Part shown: piece by piece, positions 8,395 through 16,646 of the stretch
How positions within the stretch are numbered: the stretch's first letter is position 1
Layout of the letters: each line of letters opens with the position of its first letter
From: Pelagibius litoralis
GTDB taxonomy: Bacteria > Pseudomonadota > Alphaproteobacteria > Kiloniellales > Kiloniellaceae
DNA length: 64,000 bases
Reading direction: 5' to 3'
Assembly: GCF_011683915.1 (NCBI RefSeq)
Contig: NZ_JAAQPH010000022.1
Location: 34,213-98,212 of the forward strand
Notes under the pieces: model-generated
What the model was told of the DNA's origin: nothing
What the model saw: the letters and a program-made list of their open reading frames with translations, nothing else
Databases searched by the model: none
Position numbers and translations under genes: made by a program

Positions 8395-8424
8395 TATAGT
8401 GTTCGATACTATAGTGTTCGCTAC
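8395..8424. repeat. Tandem 15-bp repeat
   Basis: TATAGTGTTCGATAC is followed immediately by TATAGTGTTCGCTAC, one mismatch in 15. It lies between tRNA fragments and could be an arm-type recombinase or regulator site; no function can be assigned. Confidence 0.45.
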
Positions 8425-8501
8425 AAACGTTAGAACTTGTGCGGGAAGCCCGTTGTTGCACTTCTGTCTCGGGGTGGGAAGCGCTCCAGGATCACCTCAA
8501 T

Positions 8502-8570
8502 CGGTTTCCACTCCGCCTGATAAGCTATTGGAATGATTGAGACGGATTGAGAGACTGAGAGTGGAAACCG
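8502..8570. repeat. 11-bp inverted repeat followed by T-run
   Basis: CGGTTTCCACT at 8502-8512 is the exact reverse complement of AGTGGAAACCG at 8560-8570, with a 47-base centre and CTTTTTT directly after. It could be a long-loop terminator or a recombination site lying 58 bases before the tRNA-Arg fragment. Confidence 0.45.
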
Positions 8571-8626
8571 CTTTTTTGTAATGCGTTGAGGTAAAACGAT
8601 AAATCATCGATTCCGGGCTCTCCTGC

Positions 8627-8677
8627 CTCTGACTACGGATCAGGAGGTTGGGAGTTCGAATCTTCCCGGGCGCACCA
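8627..8677 (+). pseudogene. 3' part of tRNA-Arg(ACG)
   Basis: The sequence from the anticodon stem onward matches tRNA-Arg(ACG): CTGACTACGGATCAG (anticodon ACG in the loop), variable region GAGGTT, T-arm GGGAGTTCGAATCTTCCC and acceptor GGGCGCACCA. The 5' acceptor strand and D arm are missing. Duplicated 3' tRNA halves are left where site-specific integrases use a tRNA gene, so this is probably one end of a former integration. Confidence 0.7.
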
Positions 8678-8793
8678 TATCCCGCTGAAAATAAAAAAGA
8701 AAACGGGATAGGAAAATTTTCTCTTTCCACTTTCCCGATTCGTTCCTAGCTGGCATGGCACCCAGACGCCGGTCGAGGGGGCCGTCCACACAG

Positions 8794-8832
8794 GGTTGCG
8801 GGGGCGGAATTTGAGCCTGCGACCTTCAGGTC
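8794..8832 (-). pseudogene. 3' fragment of initiator tRNA (fMet type)
   Basis: Read on the minus strand, this gives the end of the anticodon stem (CCTGAAGGTCGCAGG), a T-arm (CTCAAATTCC) and the acceptor CCCCCGCAACC, very close to tRNA-fMet. The 5' half is absent. The broken IS6 element begins about 20 bases beyond. The same tRNA 3' end starts the 121-bp repeats at 2158 and 62809. Confidence 0.6.
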
Positions 8833-8850
8833 ACGCCGCCACGCCCCTCG

Positions 8851-9261
8851 CGCGCCGTGGACCACGAAGGCGAGGCGCATGAGGTTTTTGCCACGAAGCG
8901 CCGGGATCGCAGAGCTGCGGTCAAGTTTTTGAAACGTGTGATGAAGCGCTACGGCAGGCCGTATTCGATCGTCACGGATCGACTTCGATCATACCATGCA
9001 GCGATGAGGGTCGTTGGTGTATCGGATCGCCAGGAATGTGGGCGCTGGCTCAACAATCGGGCTGAAAACCCACACCAGCCGTTTCGACGACGAGAGGGTG
9101 CGATGACGAAGTTCAGGGGCATCAAGACCCTACAGAAGTTTGCCTTCGTTCACGCCTCGATCCACAACCATTTCAATCTCGACCGTCACCGCACCCGCCG
9201 CGAAGTCTTCAAGCAGAACCGCTCCGCCGCGCTGGCCGAGTGGCGTCAGTTGGCGGCATGA
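8851..9261 (+). pseudogene. IS6-family transposase, C-terminal part
   Basis: About 137 codons starting RAVDHEGEAHE correspond to the second half of an IS6 transposase. SIVTDRLRSYH (second Asp) and NNRAENPHQPFRRRE (Glu region) are present; the N-terminal HTH and first catalytic Asp are lost. The C-terminus FKQNRSAALAEWR is nearly the same as in the element at 881. It cannot be active. Confidence 0.75.
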
Positions 9262-9314
9262 AGCTCGCATCATGCGGGAATTCAGAGACAGATTCGCGTT
9301 AGACTGACAGCGCC
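8851..9314 (+). mobile_element. IS6-family element, 5'-truncated, with one terminal repeat
   Basis: The surviving 3' end finishes at 9314 with an inverted repeat reading GGCGCTGTCAGTCTAA inward, matching the end of the copy at 828. The left end is missing; homology begins abruptly at about 8851, next to the tRNA-fMet fragment. Confidence 0.7.
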
Positions 9315-9339
9315 TTTTGAGGCGGTATGGAAGCAAACC

Positions 9340-9837
9340 TCAGGCGTGTAGTAGATCATGTACCTGAACCTGGCCCTTACAGTGTTTCAGCAGCACTCTT
9401 AAAGCATGATGCTCCTCGTCGCTGTTGCCTACGCAGACCCATAGGAGGATTGCTTTTTTGTCGATTTGTTGTTGCAGATAGACGGCTGACCCTTTCGGAA
9501 GCCAGTCTTGCAGAGCGAACCTGCCACGTGGACTGGTATCTGTTGCTGATGTCGTCAGAGGCGGAAACAATGCCCCAGCTGACGTTACGACGGGGTTGGC
9601 GTTCCGCAAGATTTCCATCTCGGTCAGGTTGTTTGTCAACCGGAAGATTCGATGATCCGAAGGCGCTGAAGCGAATAAAGGCGATGCGTTCAAGACTGTT
9701 GGGCCTGTCATCATGGCGATGGCCTCTATTTGAATTGCAGCAAACGCCAATTCATCAAGGGCGATGCGCAAGTTTTCCCAATCGGCAAAGGCCCCTACTG
9801 CGTATCGGACTCTTTCTGATTTGAGTGGGGCAGCCAA
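9340..9837 (-). CDS. Uncharacterised stress-associated protein (DUF1269-like)
   Basis: The 165-residue protein begins with a region resembling general-stress-protein folds (VRYAVGAFADWENLRIALDE). It ends with an ACT-like pattern, KKAILLWVCVGNSDEEHHAL then RVLLKHCKGQVQVHDL. The TTG start at 9837 is supported by AGGAGA at 9844-9849. It lies directly downstream of the FNR-type regulator gene and was probably acquired with, or serves, the stress block. The function is unknown; the DUF assignment is tentative. Confidence 0.6.
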   Translation of the reverse strand: MAAPLKSERVRYAVGAFADWENLRIALDELAFAAIQIEAIAMMTGPTVLNASPLFASAPSDHRIFRLTNNLTEMEILRNANPVVTSAGALFPPLTTSATDTSPRGRFALQDWLPKGSAVYLQQQIDKKAILLWVCVGNSDEEHHALRVLLKHCKGQVQVHDLLHA

Positions 9838-9888
9838 GATCTTCTCCTAAGCAGCTTTGGCGCAATGTCGCCGCCTGGCCCTCCTTGC

Positions 9889-10665
9889 CTAACCTTTGAC
9901 CGTGATTCCCTTACGGTCTTCCCGGTTCAGCATTGTCCCGGTTAGTCGCGAGCTGCAAAAGGGGCCGGCCAACATCAACAGCCCGTTCAGATCCTCGATT
10001 GATACTTGATTGGTTTTGTTGAGCTCAATGAGGTTTACTTTCTTCATCCAGAAAATCGTCCGGCTTACGGTCTCAGTCGTGACCCCAAGATAGTCGGCGA
10101 TGTCGCCGCGCGGCATTGGCAGGTTTAAGATGTGTTCACTGCCTTCGGTCCCTTCTTGTCTTTGAAGGAGTTGAACGAAAAAGGTGGCCAGCTTTTCGGT
10201 CGCGGTTTTGCGTCCGAGCAACAGCATCTGAAACTGTGCCGATACGAGCTCTCCATTCATCAAGCCAAAGAGTTTCTTCGAAAGTCTGGGGTTCTCTTCC
10301 AGCATCTTTTCGAGACGGTCACGGGGGTAGCGGCACAACGTGACATCGGTCACGCCCTCAGCCGTATAGACATAGTGATCATCCAGAGACAAACCCAGGA
10401 AGTCACCCCTGGTCAGAAAGCCGGTAATCTGGCGGCGACCGTCCTGCAGAACCTTATAGATCCGGACAACGCCTTTCGCGACTTCGAAAATGCTGTTGCA
10501 GGGATCGCCCTCGAAGAAAATTACCTGGTTGGCATTCACCTCTTGCCGTGACATCAGGCAGAACAGATGGTCATGCACTTCTGACTGAAGTGTTTCCGGC
10601 GTGCCATGGTGAAGTTTTAATCTCGGCTGTGAGGAATCATGCTTGGCCACAGAATCCACACTCAT
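9889..10665 (-). CDS. Crp/Fnr-family transcriptional regulator (FixK-like)
   Basis: The 258-residue protein has a cyclic-nucleotide-binding fold at about 35-150 (NANQVIFFEGDPCNSIFEVA, GRRQITGFLTRGDFLG), a dimerisation helix and a winged HTH at about 180-235 (MPRGDIADYLGVTTETVSRT). The recognition helix keeps the E..SR residues that contact TTGAT-N4-ATCAA in FNR and FixK. The N-terminal four-cysteine cluster of oxygen-sensing FNR is absent, so it is closer to FixK-type proteins that need another sensor. The ATG follows AGGAGGGAG directly. Boxes of the expected type occur upstream of many genes in this window, making it the probable local regulator. Confidence 0.85.
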   Translation of the reverse strand: MSVDSVAKHDSSQPRLKLHHGTPETLQSEVHDHLFCLMSRQEVNANQVIFFEGDPCNSIFEVAKGVVRIYKVLQDGRRQITGFLTRGDFLGLSLDDHYVYTAEGVTDVTLCRYPRDRLEKMLEENPRLSKKLFGLMNGELVSAQFQMLLLGRKTATEKLATFFVQLLQRQEGTEGSEHILNLPMPRGDIADYLGVTTETVSRTIFWMKKVNLIELNKTNQVSIEDLNGLLMLAGPFCSSRLTGTMLNREDRKGITVKG

Positions 10666-10746
10666 CTCCCTCCTGACCCGTCGTGCTCGTTATCGCTTGT
10701 GGGGTGGATTGAGACAGGCGATGGTAATCTCTTTATCTCACAGCCC

Positions 10747-10768
10747 GATATTTTGTGTGATATTTTGT
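10747..10768. promoter_or_regulatory. Tandem GATATTTTGT repeats upstream of response regulator
   Basis: Two copies of GATATTTTGT start 12 bases apart (10747 and 10759), about 70-90 bases before the response-regulator gene. OmpR-type regulators usually bind such direct repeats about one helical turn apart, so this may be an autoregulatory site. Confidence 0.35.
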
Positions 10769-10834
10769 AACGGAGTGTGACGAATGGCGGCGGCTTTCTG
10801 TGCAAGCTGAGGAGGGCGTTAATTTACCAATGAG

Positions 10835-11614
10835 GTGGTGTTGATTTCCAAGAATAGAGGTGATTTCAAAGGAGCGGGAGGCCCGGTCTCCATTCTTGTG
10901 GTCGATGATGATCCGCGCATCCGAGAGATGCTCTGCGGTTACCTGGAGGATGAAGGCTTTTTTTCGACCGCAGCAGAGGACGGCCGGGCCATGTGGCGTT
11001 GCTTGAGAGAGGTCGAGGTGGACCTCATCCTTCTGGACGTTGTGATGCCGGGGGAAGATGGCTTGGCACTGGCGCGGGAACTCAGGAAAAAGCGATCTCT
11101 TCCCATTATCATGCTGACCGGGAAGGGCGAAATGGTAGATCGCGTCGTCGGTTTGGAGGTTGGTGCTGACGACTACATCGTAAAGCCCTTCTATCTTCGG
11201 GAAGTGCTTGCCCGTATCAGGACTGTGCTGCGGCGCTGTGCGCCCGCTGCAGTCCAGGCGGAAGCCACGCCACCGCTTGGCCATCATGAAGAGACGGACT
11301 GTGTGGCATTCGACAAATGGACGTTTGATCTCGTCAAGCGGGAGCTGCGCGCGAAGGACGGGTCCCTGCTTCCTTTGACGACGGGGGAGTTCGACCTGCT
11401 TTCAGCTTTCGTCCGTAACCCAAACCGAGTGCTTAGTCGCGACCAACTCATGGATTCCGTGCGCGGACGGGATTGGACGCCTTACGACCGCAGCATAGAC
11501 ACGCTGGTCGGCCGTTTGCGGAAGAAGATTGAGGCTGATCCCAGTCAACCTAAGCTCATCAAGACCGTTCGTGGTATCGGCTACACCTTCGTTGAGCGAC
11601 TCAAGAGTGTTTGA
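10835..11614 (+). CDS. OmpR-family response regulator
   Basis: The 259-residue protein has a receiver domain at about 17-130 with acidic pocket VVDDDPR, phospho-acceptor Asp in LILLDVVMPGEDG, Thr in IIMLTGK and Lys in YIVKPFY. A winged-helix DNA-binding domain of OmpR/PhoB type follows at about 160-257 (LTTGEFDLLSAFVRNPNRVL, IDTLVGRLRKKIEADP). It converges on the hybrid histidine kinase at 11634-14060 with only 19 bases between, so the two probably form a two-component pair. The GTG start is weakly supported; no strong ribosome-binding site is seen. Confidence 0.85.
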   Translation: MVLISKNRGDFKGAGGPVSILVVDDDPRIREMLCGYLEDEGFFSTAAEDGRAMWRCLREVEVDLILLDVVMPGEDGLALARELRKKRSLPIIMLTGKGEMVDRVVGLEVGADDYIVKPFYLREVLARIRTVLRRCAPAAVQAEATPPLGHHEETDCVAFDKWTFDLVKRELRAKDGSLLPLTTGEFDLLSAFVRNPNRVLSRDQLMDSVRGRDWTPYDRSIDTLVGRLRKKIEADPSQPKLIKTVRGIGYTFVERLKSV

Positions 11615-11633
11615 CCGCTACCGCCCAGGCCAG

Positions 11634-14060
11634 CTATGGCTCGGCGTCCAGGACTCGGCGTACTGCACGGGCGAGATCAGCTTGTCTGTAGGGTTTGCGA
11701 AGCCACATGGCATCGGTCGCTTGGCTCTCGTCTATGGTAGGTTCAGCATAGCCTGAAGTGAACAGAACTTTGATCTTCGGATAACGCCCCTGCGCTTCTT
11801 TCGCAAGCTCACGACCACCCATTTTGCCTGGCATGATCATATCGGTGAAAAGCAGATCCACAGGTCCGAGTTTCTCTAACAGATCCAATGCTGCGATACT
11901 GTTTTTCGCTTCCAGCACCCTGTAACCAAGCTCTTGGAAGCGATCGGTAGTGATACAGCGGACGCGGACATTGTCTTCGACAACAAGGACGGTTTCGCCC
12001 TGTCCTCGTGGCTCATTAGGTGCGGCAGGAGATTGCTCCTCCGCTTTGGCGACTCCGCGGAGCTCCGGAAGATACATGCCGACAGTCGTGCCACATGTCG
12101 GCTCGCTGCAGAGGCGGACATGCCCCCCCGACTGTTTTACAAAGCCGTATACCATGCTGAGTCCCATGCCGGAGCCGGATCCGACTTTTTTCGTCGTGAA
12201 GAAGGGTTCAAAGGCGCGCTCTTGCACCTTGTTGGACATCCCAACGCCAGTATCAGTGACGGACAGCATGACGTATCGGCCGGGCAAGGTATCGCTCTGG
12301 CCGGTCGCATAGGACTCATCGACCTCGACATTGGATGTTTCTATGATGAGGCGGCCGCCGCGGGGCATGGCATCTTTTGCGTTTATCGCGAGATTGAGCA
12401 ATGCATTTTGCACCTGCGCAGGGTCGGCGAGTGTTTTCCGGAGATCGCTATCCAATAGCGTGCTGATCTGGATCGTCTCGCCGAGAGTTCTCTGCAGCAA
12501 CTCGCTCAGATCGGTGACCAACTCATTCAAATCAACGGCCCGAGGGCTGAGCGGCTGCAGGCGGGCGAAGGCGAGTAATTGGTGGGTTAGTCCGGCGCCA
12601 AGGTCAGCGGCCTCTTGAGCGTGCCTGATCAACGACCTGGACTTTTCGCTGTCCTTAATACGCCCCTCGAGGCGCTCGAGGTTCCCGACAATCACAGTCA
12701 GAAGATTGTTGAAATCATGTGCCACACCGCCCGTGAGCTGGCCAATCACTTCCATTTTCTGAGCCTGGCGCAGTTGATCTTCGGTCGCTACCCGATCAGT
12801 GATGTCGTTTTGAATTCCCACAAAGTGTGTGACGGTTCCGTCTTTATCCCGCACAGGTGCTATCTGCAAGTCGAGCAGGAAGCAGGCGCCATCCTTTCGG
12901 TAGTTTCTCAGCACTACATGAACCGGAGTTTCATCATTGATGGCCGCGCGGACCTCGTCGAGGGCAGCCTGATCCTTGTCGCCACCCTGCAGGAATCGCG
13001 GATTACGGCCGATAATCTCTTCCGCTGGATAGCCGGTCATGCGCATGATCGCAGGATTGACATAGACAATCGGGTTGTCTCGGAGCCGCGGATTGGTGAT
13101 CAGAACACCTGTATCCGTCGCTTCGATAGCCCGCTCGCGGAGGTGTAGTGCTTCTTCCGTTCGCCGGGCGCGATTCAGCGTCGCAGCGAGGGAATGATTC
13201 AACCGAACCACCGAAATGTAGTGCCAGACCCCAAGGGCACCGGCTACGACAAGCAGCAGAGTGCCCATAAAGATGCCGATCCTCGTAGCACTCCAATAGG
13301 GTGCCGGCTCTCCATGCCACCGGGCAAAGATATCTCGGTACTCGACCGAGTTTGTGAAATCTGTCACGGCGCTGTCCAGGCGCCGGAAAAGCTCCGGCAG
13401 ATCCTTTCGGACTGCAATGGCGCGTTTGACTTCATGAAGCGGCTTACCGACGATTTCGATCCGGCCGTCGAGACCCGACTCTCGCGCGAGTTGCAGCAGC
13501 ACGGTGCCGGGATAGATCAAGGCATCGCTTTCACCTGACAACAGCGTCAGCAAAGCCTCTTCCGGGCTCTCATGCATAACTGGAACCGCATTTTGGTATG
13601 TTCCCACAAGCTGGGCGCCGATGTTGAGTTCTACGACCGAAACGCGGCGGCCCGACAGGTCTTCAACGCCACTGATCTCGCTCGTATCGCTGCGGACGAT
13701 AAGGTTTATGGGGATCGTCTCAATGGCCTTTGTGAAAGAGGCGTAGGCCCTCCTATCTTCGGTTACACCAAGATTTGCAACGAGGTCGATCTCTCCATTT
13801 TGCAAAGCAGCGTTTAGGTCCGGCCACGCCTCGAAGGCAACGTATGTGACGGAGATTCCCGCTCTTGAAGTGACCGCATCTAAGACATCGATGGCGAAAC
13901 CGGTCGGTTTTCCACTCTTCTCATCGATCAGGTAGTGGGGCGGAAAATGCTTGAGAATGCCGACCTGGGCGGAGAGGTCGGGTTCCTGCGATGCAGCAGG
14001 CAAAGACAGTGCAAGCAGACAGGAAGCAAGCGCGAGTGTTTTCAGGCGACCAATAGTCAT
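11634..14060 (-). CDS. Hybrid sensor histidine kinase with periplasmic SBP_bac_3 sensor
   Basis: The 808-residue protein has, in order, a signal peptide at 1-24 (LKTLALASCLLALSLPAASQ) and a periplasmic solute-binding-type domain (SBP_bac_3) at about 30-255. A membrane helix lies at about 260-283. A PAS domain follows at about 305-430 (IVYNPAI-type core, FVGIQNDITDR), then HisKA with GGVAHDFNNLL (phospho-His) near 450. The HATPase has NLAINAKDAMP, DTGVGMS and GSGSGMGLS. A C-terminal receiver carries FTDMIMPGKMGG. The start at 14060 has AAGGGG upstream and begins at the signal peptide; 14096 is an alternative. The binding-protein domain suggests it senses an amino-acid-like ligand. Confidence 0.85.
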   Translation of the reverse strand: MTIGRLKTLALASCLLALSLPAASQEPDLSAQVGILKHFPPHYLIDEKSGKPTGFAIDVLDAVTSRAGISVTYVAFEAWPDLNAALQNGEIDLVANLGVTEDRRAYASFTKAIETIPINLIVRSDTSEISGVEDLSGRRVSVVELNIGAQLVGTYQNAVPVMHESPEEALLTLLSGESDALIYPGTVLLQLARESGLDGRIEIVGKPLHEVKRAIAVRKDLPELFRRLDSAVTDFTNSVEYRDIFARWHGEPAPYWSATRIGIFMGTLLLVVAGALGVWHYISVVRLNHSLAATLNRARRTEEALHLRERAIEATDTGVLITNPRLRDNPIVYVNPAIMRMTGYPAEEIIGRNPRFLQGGDKDQAALDEVRAAINDETPVHVVLRNYRKDGACFLLDLQIAPVRDKDGTVTHFVGIQNDITDRVATEDQLRQAQKMEVIGQLTGGVAHDFNNLLTVIVGNLERLEGRIKDSEKSRSLIRHAQEAADLGAGLTHQLLAFARLQPLSPRAVDLNELVTDLSELLQRTLGETIQISTLLDSDLRKTLADPAQVQNALLNLAINAKDAMPRGGRLIIETSNVEVDESYATGQSDTLPGRYVMLSVTDTGVGMSNKVQERAFEPFFTTKKVGSGSGMGLSMVYGFVKQSGGHVRLCSEPTCGTTVGMYLPELRGVAKAEEQSPAAPNEPRGQGETVLVVEDNVRVRCITTDRFQELGYRVLEAKNSIAALDLLEKLGPVDLLFTDMIMPGKMGGRELAKEAQGRYPKIKVLFTSGYAEPTIDESQATDAMWLRKPYRQADLARAVRRVLDAEP

Positions 14061-14477
14061 GCTTCGGTAGCCCCTTGCCGCGGGTGAGATTTCCATCTGG
14101 TCAGCACAAAAAAAGCGAATCCTCCAGTGTTGTCGCAGGGCTTCTTTTTGGAACCAGGATCAAGTTCAACCAGGCAACGAGGAACGTGAGATAAAAAGTT
14201 CTGGAGAAACCGATAAAGACCCTGCCGATGGTACCGTGCCGGTGCTTCCGCTCGGTTTGCTATGCGGGCATTCACGCATTGGATGCCCTGCTTCTGACCG
14301 GGCGCTGGCGGTTGCTGTGCTGCTTGCAAACGTTAGCTGACTTGGGGTGGTTTCGCAGGGCGGAAGCCATGCGGTCATTGTGTTATGCGCACAGACCCAC
14401 TGCCGGCCAGCCTCTATGGCAGCGGTGATACCGTTTGAGAAAGGAAAGATGTCTCAAGATGCGTTCCAGTTGGGGTG
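14061..14477. other. Gap without recognisable gene
   Basis: About 415 bases between the kinase start and the stress-protein stop. Short frames on both strands show no family resemblance or ribosome-binding site. The kinase promoter must lie here, but no clear box is visible. Confidence 0.4.
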
Positions 14478-14936
14478 TTATTTGACGGTCAGGCAGCAAC
14501 ACTCAACTGCTTGGGCTACCTTGTGCGAGACGCTGCCAAAAAGCAGGCCGCCGAGATCGCCGAGCCCGCGTCGGCCCATGACGATCAGGTCAACGCCGTT
14601 TTCCCTGGCGATCGCAGCGATCCGGCTGGCAGGATCACCACTTTCCAATCGAGACGAGGTGTCGATGGCGCCATGTTCGCGGGCCCTATTGGCGGCATTC
14701 GAGAGGATTTCCTTCCCGGCCAATTCAACGAGATCTTTCTCGGTGATTCTGATGTGCTCGATTTCCGCGTAGGACCGGAGTTCCTTTGGAACGTCGTAGC
14801 TGCCGGTTCGTGTGAGCACATGCAGCAGCATGAATTGGGTGTTGTCTTTCTTTGCCAGGTCGCTCGCAATCTCAACGGCACGATTGGCATGTTCAGAGCC
14901 ATCGACGGGAACCATAATATGTTTAAACACAAGCAT
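14478..14936 (-). CDS. Universal stress protein (UspA family)
   Basis: The 152-residue single-domain Usp begins with HIMVPVDGSEHANRAVEIAS and ends with the ATP-binding signature VMGRRGLGDLGGLLFGSVSH followed by hydrophobic strands. Such ATP-binding Usps accumulate under starvation and oxygen limitation. An FNR-type palindrome (15010-15023) lies about 80 bases upstream, shared with the divergent L,D-transpeptidase gene. Confidence 0.9.
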   Translation of the reverse strand: MLVFKHIMVPVDGSEHANRAVEIASDLAKKDNTQFMLLHVLTRTGSYDVPKELRSYAEIEHIRITEKDLVELAGKEILSNAANRAREHGAIDTSSRLESGDPASRIAAIARENGVDLIVMGRRGLGDLGGLLFGSVSHKVAQAVECCCLTVK

Positions 14937-15009
14937 GCCCCCGAGGTATCTATCCCTGCCGCTATTGCAGCACCAGCGTAATTGTTAGCGCCCTTGGCCG
15001 AAGGTTACT

Positions 15010-15023
15010 TTGACTTGCATCAA
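15010..15023. promoter_or_regulatory. FNR/FixK-type box
   Basis: TTGACTTGCATCAA matches TTGAT-N4-ATCAA at 9 of 10 positions. It lies between the divergent starts of usp (14936) and the L,D-transpeptidase (15085), at a spacing suitable for activating usp. Confidence 0.6.
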
Positions 15024-15084
15024 AGCAGGCGACCGCGGCGCAAAGAACGCGAATGGGGTCGTAAGGATACGATTCGATCCCCAG

Positions 15085-16095
15085 ATGGTAGTGACGATGA
15101 AGTTCAAGCCTTCTTTCGCGATCGAGCCGTTGCAGCGCGCAACCGGGTGCCGGGCGAATGCCTGGGAGAAAGCTCATGCTGAATGGGCTTGTCTCGGGTT
15201 CGCCAGGATCCTCTTGGCTCTGATTCCGCTGGCCGGGGCGCTTACCCTGCCATGGGCGGTATCTGCGGCGCATGCCGAGGCGGAGCCGGCCAGCTTCATT
15301 ACCCATCGCGTTTCTGACGCTGAGACATTGATGGATGTTGCCAGACAGTACGACCTGGGTTTCGTCGAGCTGCGGGCGGCCAACCCCGCGGTCGATCCCT
15401 GGCTGCCGGGTGAGGGACGACAGGTAGTTCTGCCGTCGCTGCATCTCGAACCCGCGGCAGAGCGCAACGGCATCGTGGTCAATCTGGCCGACCAACGGCT
15501 CTACTTCTTCGCTGGTTCGCGCGCGTCTGCGGTCAGTTTTCCCATCGGGACCGGTCGTGCCGGTTGCGAGACTCCGACCGGCACGACACACATCGTCAGC
15601 AAGCGCCGGAATCCCACATGGGTTCCCCCCGCTTCAATCCGCGCGGCGCGACCCGAGCTGCCGGCCGCGATTCCGCCGGGCCCGAACAATCCGCTTGGCG
15701 CCTATGCGCTCAATCTCGGCTGGGAGAACTATGTTATCCACGGCACCAACAGACCGGAAGGGATAGGGCGCAGGGTCAGTCACGGCTGCCTGCGCCTCTA
15801 TCCCGAAGATATTGAACGGTTGTTCGACCTTGTGGCGGTCGGCAACAGGGTCGCTGTCCTCGACCAGCCGGTAAAGCTCGGTTGGATTGGTCGTCAGCTT
15901 TACCTCGAGGTCCATCCCAGCCAGAGGCAGGCCGATGAGATCGAGCGCAGCGGCCGTTTCTCACCTGAGCCGCTGCCCTATCTTCGCGGGATGATCGAGA
16001 GTTACCCCGGTGCGGACAACGTCAATGTCGATTGGTCGCTGGTCGATCGGGTCGCGCAAGAGCGGTTGGGCCTGGCGGTGCGAATCTCTCGTTGA
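15085..16095 (+). CDS. L,D-transpeptidase with LysM domain (ErfK/YbiS type)
   Basis: The 336-residue exported protein has a signal segment near residues 38-65 (ILLALIPLAGALTLPWAVSA, then AHAEA), a LysM-like region (HRVSDAETLMDVARQYDLGF) and a YkuD catalytic domain. The active-site motif is HGTNRPEGIG...SHGCLRL, with catalytic Cys in SHGCLR. Such enzymes form 3-3 peptidoglycan cross-links or attach lipoproteins to peptidoglycan. The ATG at 15085 or 15097 is preferred over a TTG at 15010, which would overlap the FNR box. The Lpp-like lipoprotein encoded at 16175 could be a substrate. Confidence 0.85.
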   Translation: MVVTMKFKPSFAIEPLQRATGCRANAWEKAHAEWACLGFARILLALIPLAGALTLPWAVSAAHAEAEPASFITHRVSDAETLMDVARQYDLGFVELRAANPAVDPWLPGEGRQVVLPSLHLEPAAERNGIVVNLADQRLYFFAGSRASAVSFPIGTGRAGCETPTGTTHIVSKRRNPTWVPPASIRAARPELPAAIPPGPNNPLGAYALNLGWENYVIHGTNRPEGIGRRVSHGCLRLYPEDIERLFDLVAVGNRVAVLDQPVKLGWIGRQLYLEVHPSQRQADEIERSGRFSPEPLPYLRGMIESYPGADNVNVDWSLVDRVAQERLGLAVRISR

Positions 16096-16174
16096 CGTCG
16101 GTGCCTAAACGGCCCGGCCGGTGCCGTAGAGTTTCCCATTCAGTTGGTTTTCGTCGCCGCCGGCGGACTTGGGA

Positions 16175-16483
16175 TTACTTGCGCAACGATTCCGTAAAGA
16201 TGCGCTCGGCCTTGGCATCGGCCGCCGCCGCAGCGACCCGGGCGGCTTGGGCTTCGGACATGGCTTTTTGCGCCTCGTCACTGGCTAGGTCGGCCTTGGT
16301 GTTGGCTTGAGTCGCCAGATCAAAGGCGGCGTCTGCACGATCCATTGCGTTGCTGGCCATTTCTTGAGCCGAAACCACATCAGCCTGCAACGCCTCAAGT
16401 TGTTCGCTTGTTGCACAGCCGGCAGTTCCGAGAAGTAGTAGGGCGCCACCTGCAATGGATGGGATGCGTAGTGTTTTCCTCAT
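16175..16483 (-). CDS. Lpp/OprI-like alanine-zipper lipoprotein
   Basis: The 102-residue product has a lipoprotein signal with lipobox LGTAGC (Cys 23). An alanine-rich heptad helix follows (SNAMDRADAAFDLATQANTK, MSEAQAARVAAAAADAKAE), as in the trimeric murein lipoproteins Lpp and OprI. It ends in a basic residue (ESLRK), the kind used for covalent linkage to peptidoglycan. The ATG follows GGGAG by 8 bases. It converges on the L,D-transpeptidase gene, which could carry out that linkage. Confidence 0.85.
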   Translation of the reverse strand: MRKTLRIPSIAGGALLLLGTAGCATSEQLEALQADVVSAQEMASNAMDRADAAFDLATQANTKADLASDEAQKAMSEAQAARVAAAAADAKAERIFTESLRK

Positions 16484-16583
16484 CGAATACTCCCTTGTCG
16501 GCCCGTTGGTGATGGCTATCGCCGAGCAATGGGCCCTGGATTACCATTACGGTTCATTACATCATTATGGGAGACAAGGCGCA

Positions 16584-16597
16584 TTGACCTAAAGCAA
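16584..16597. promoter_or_regulatory. Weaker FNR-type box
   Basis: TTGACCTAAAGCAA matches the FNR/FixK consensus at 8 of 10 positions, about 100 bases upstream of the lipoprotein gene. With two mismatches it could be fortuitous. Confidence 0.35.
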
Positions 16598-16646
16598 GGG
16601 GCGCCGTAAGCCGCGTATTGTCACAAGGGTGATCCTTTGCTGTCTG

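Noticed and set aside
8627..8677. Complete tRNA-Arg gene
   Set aside because: The 5' acceptor strand and D arm cannot be found upstream, so only the 3' part is present.
8497..8730. 77-codon minus-strand ORF
   Set aside because: Its middle (GKIRTPNLLIRSQ) is the translated complement of the tRNA-Arg fragment; such peptides are artefacts.
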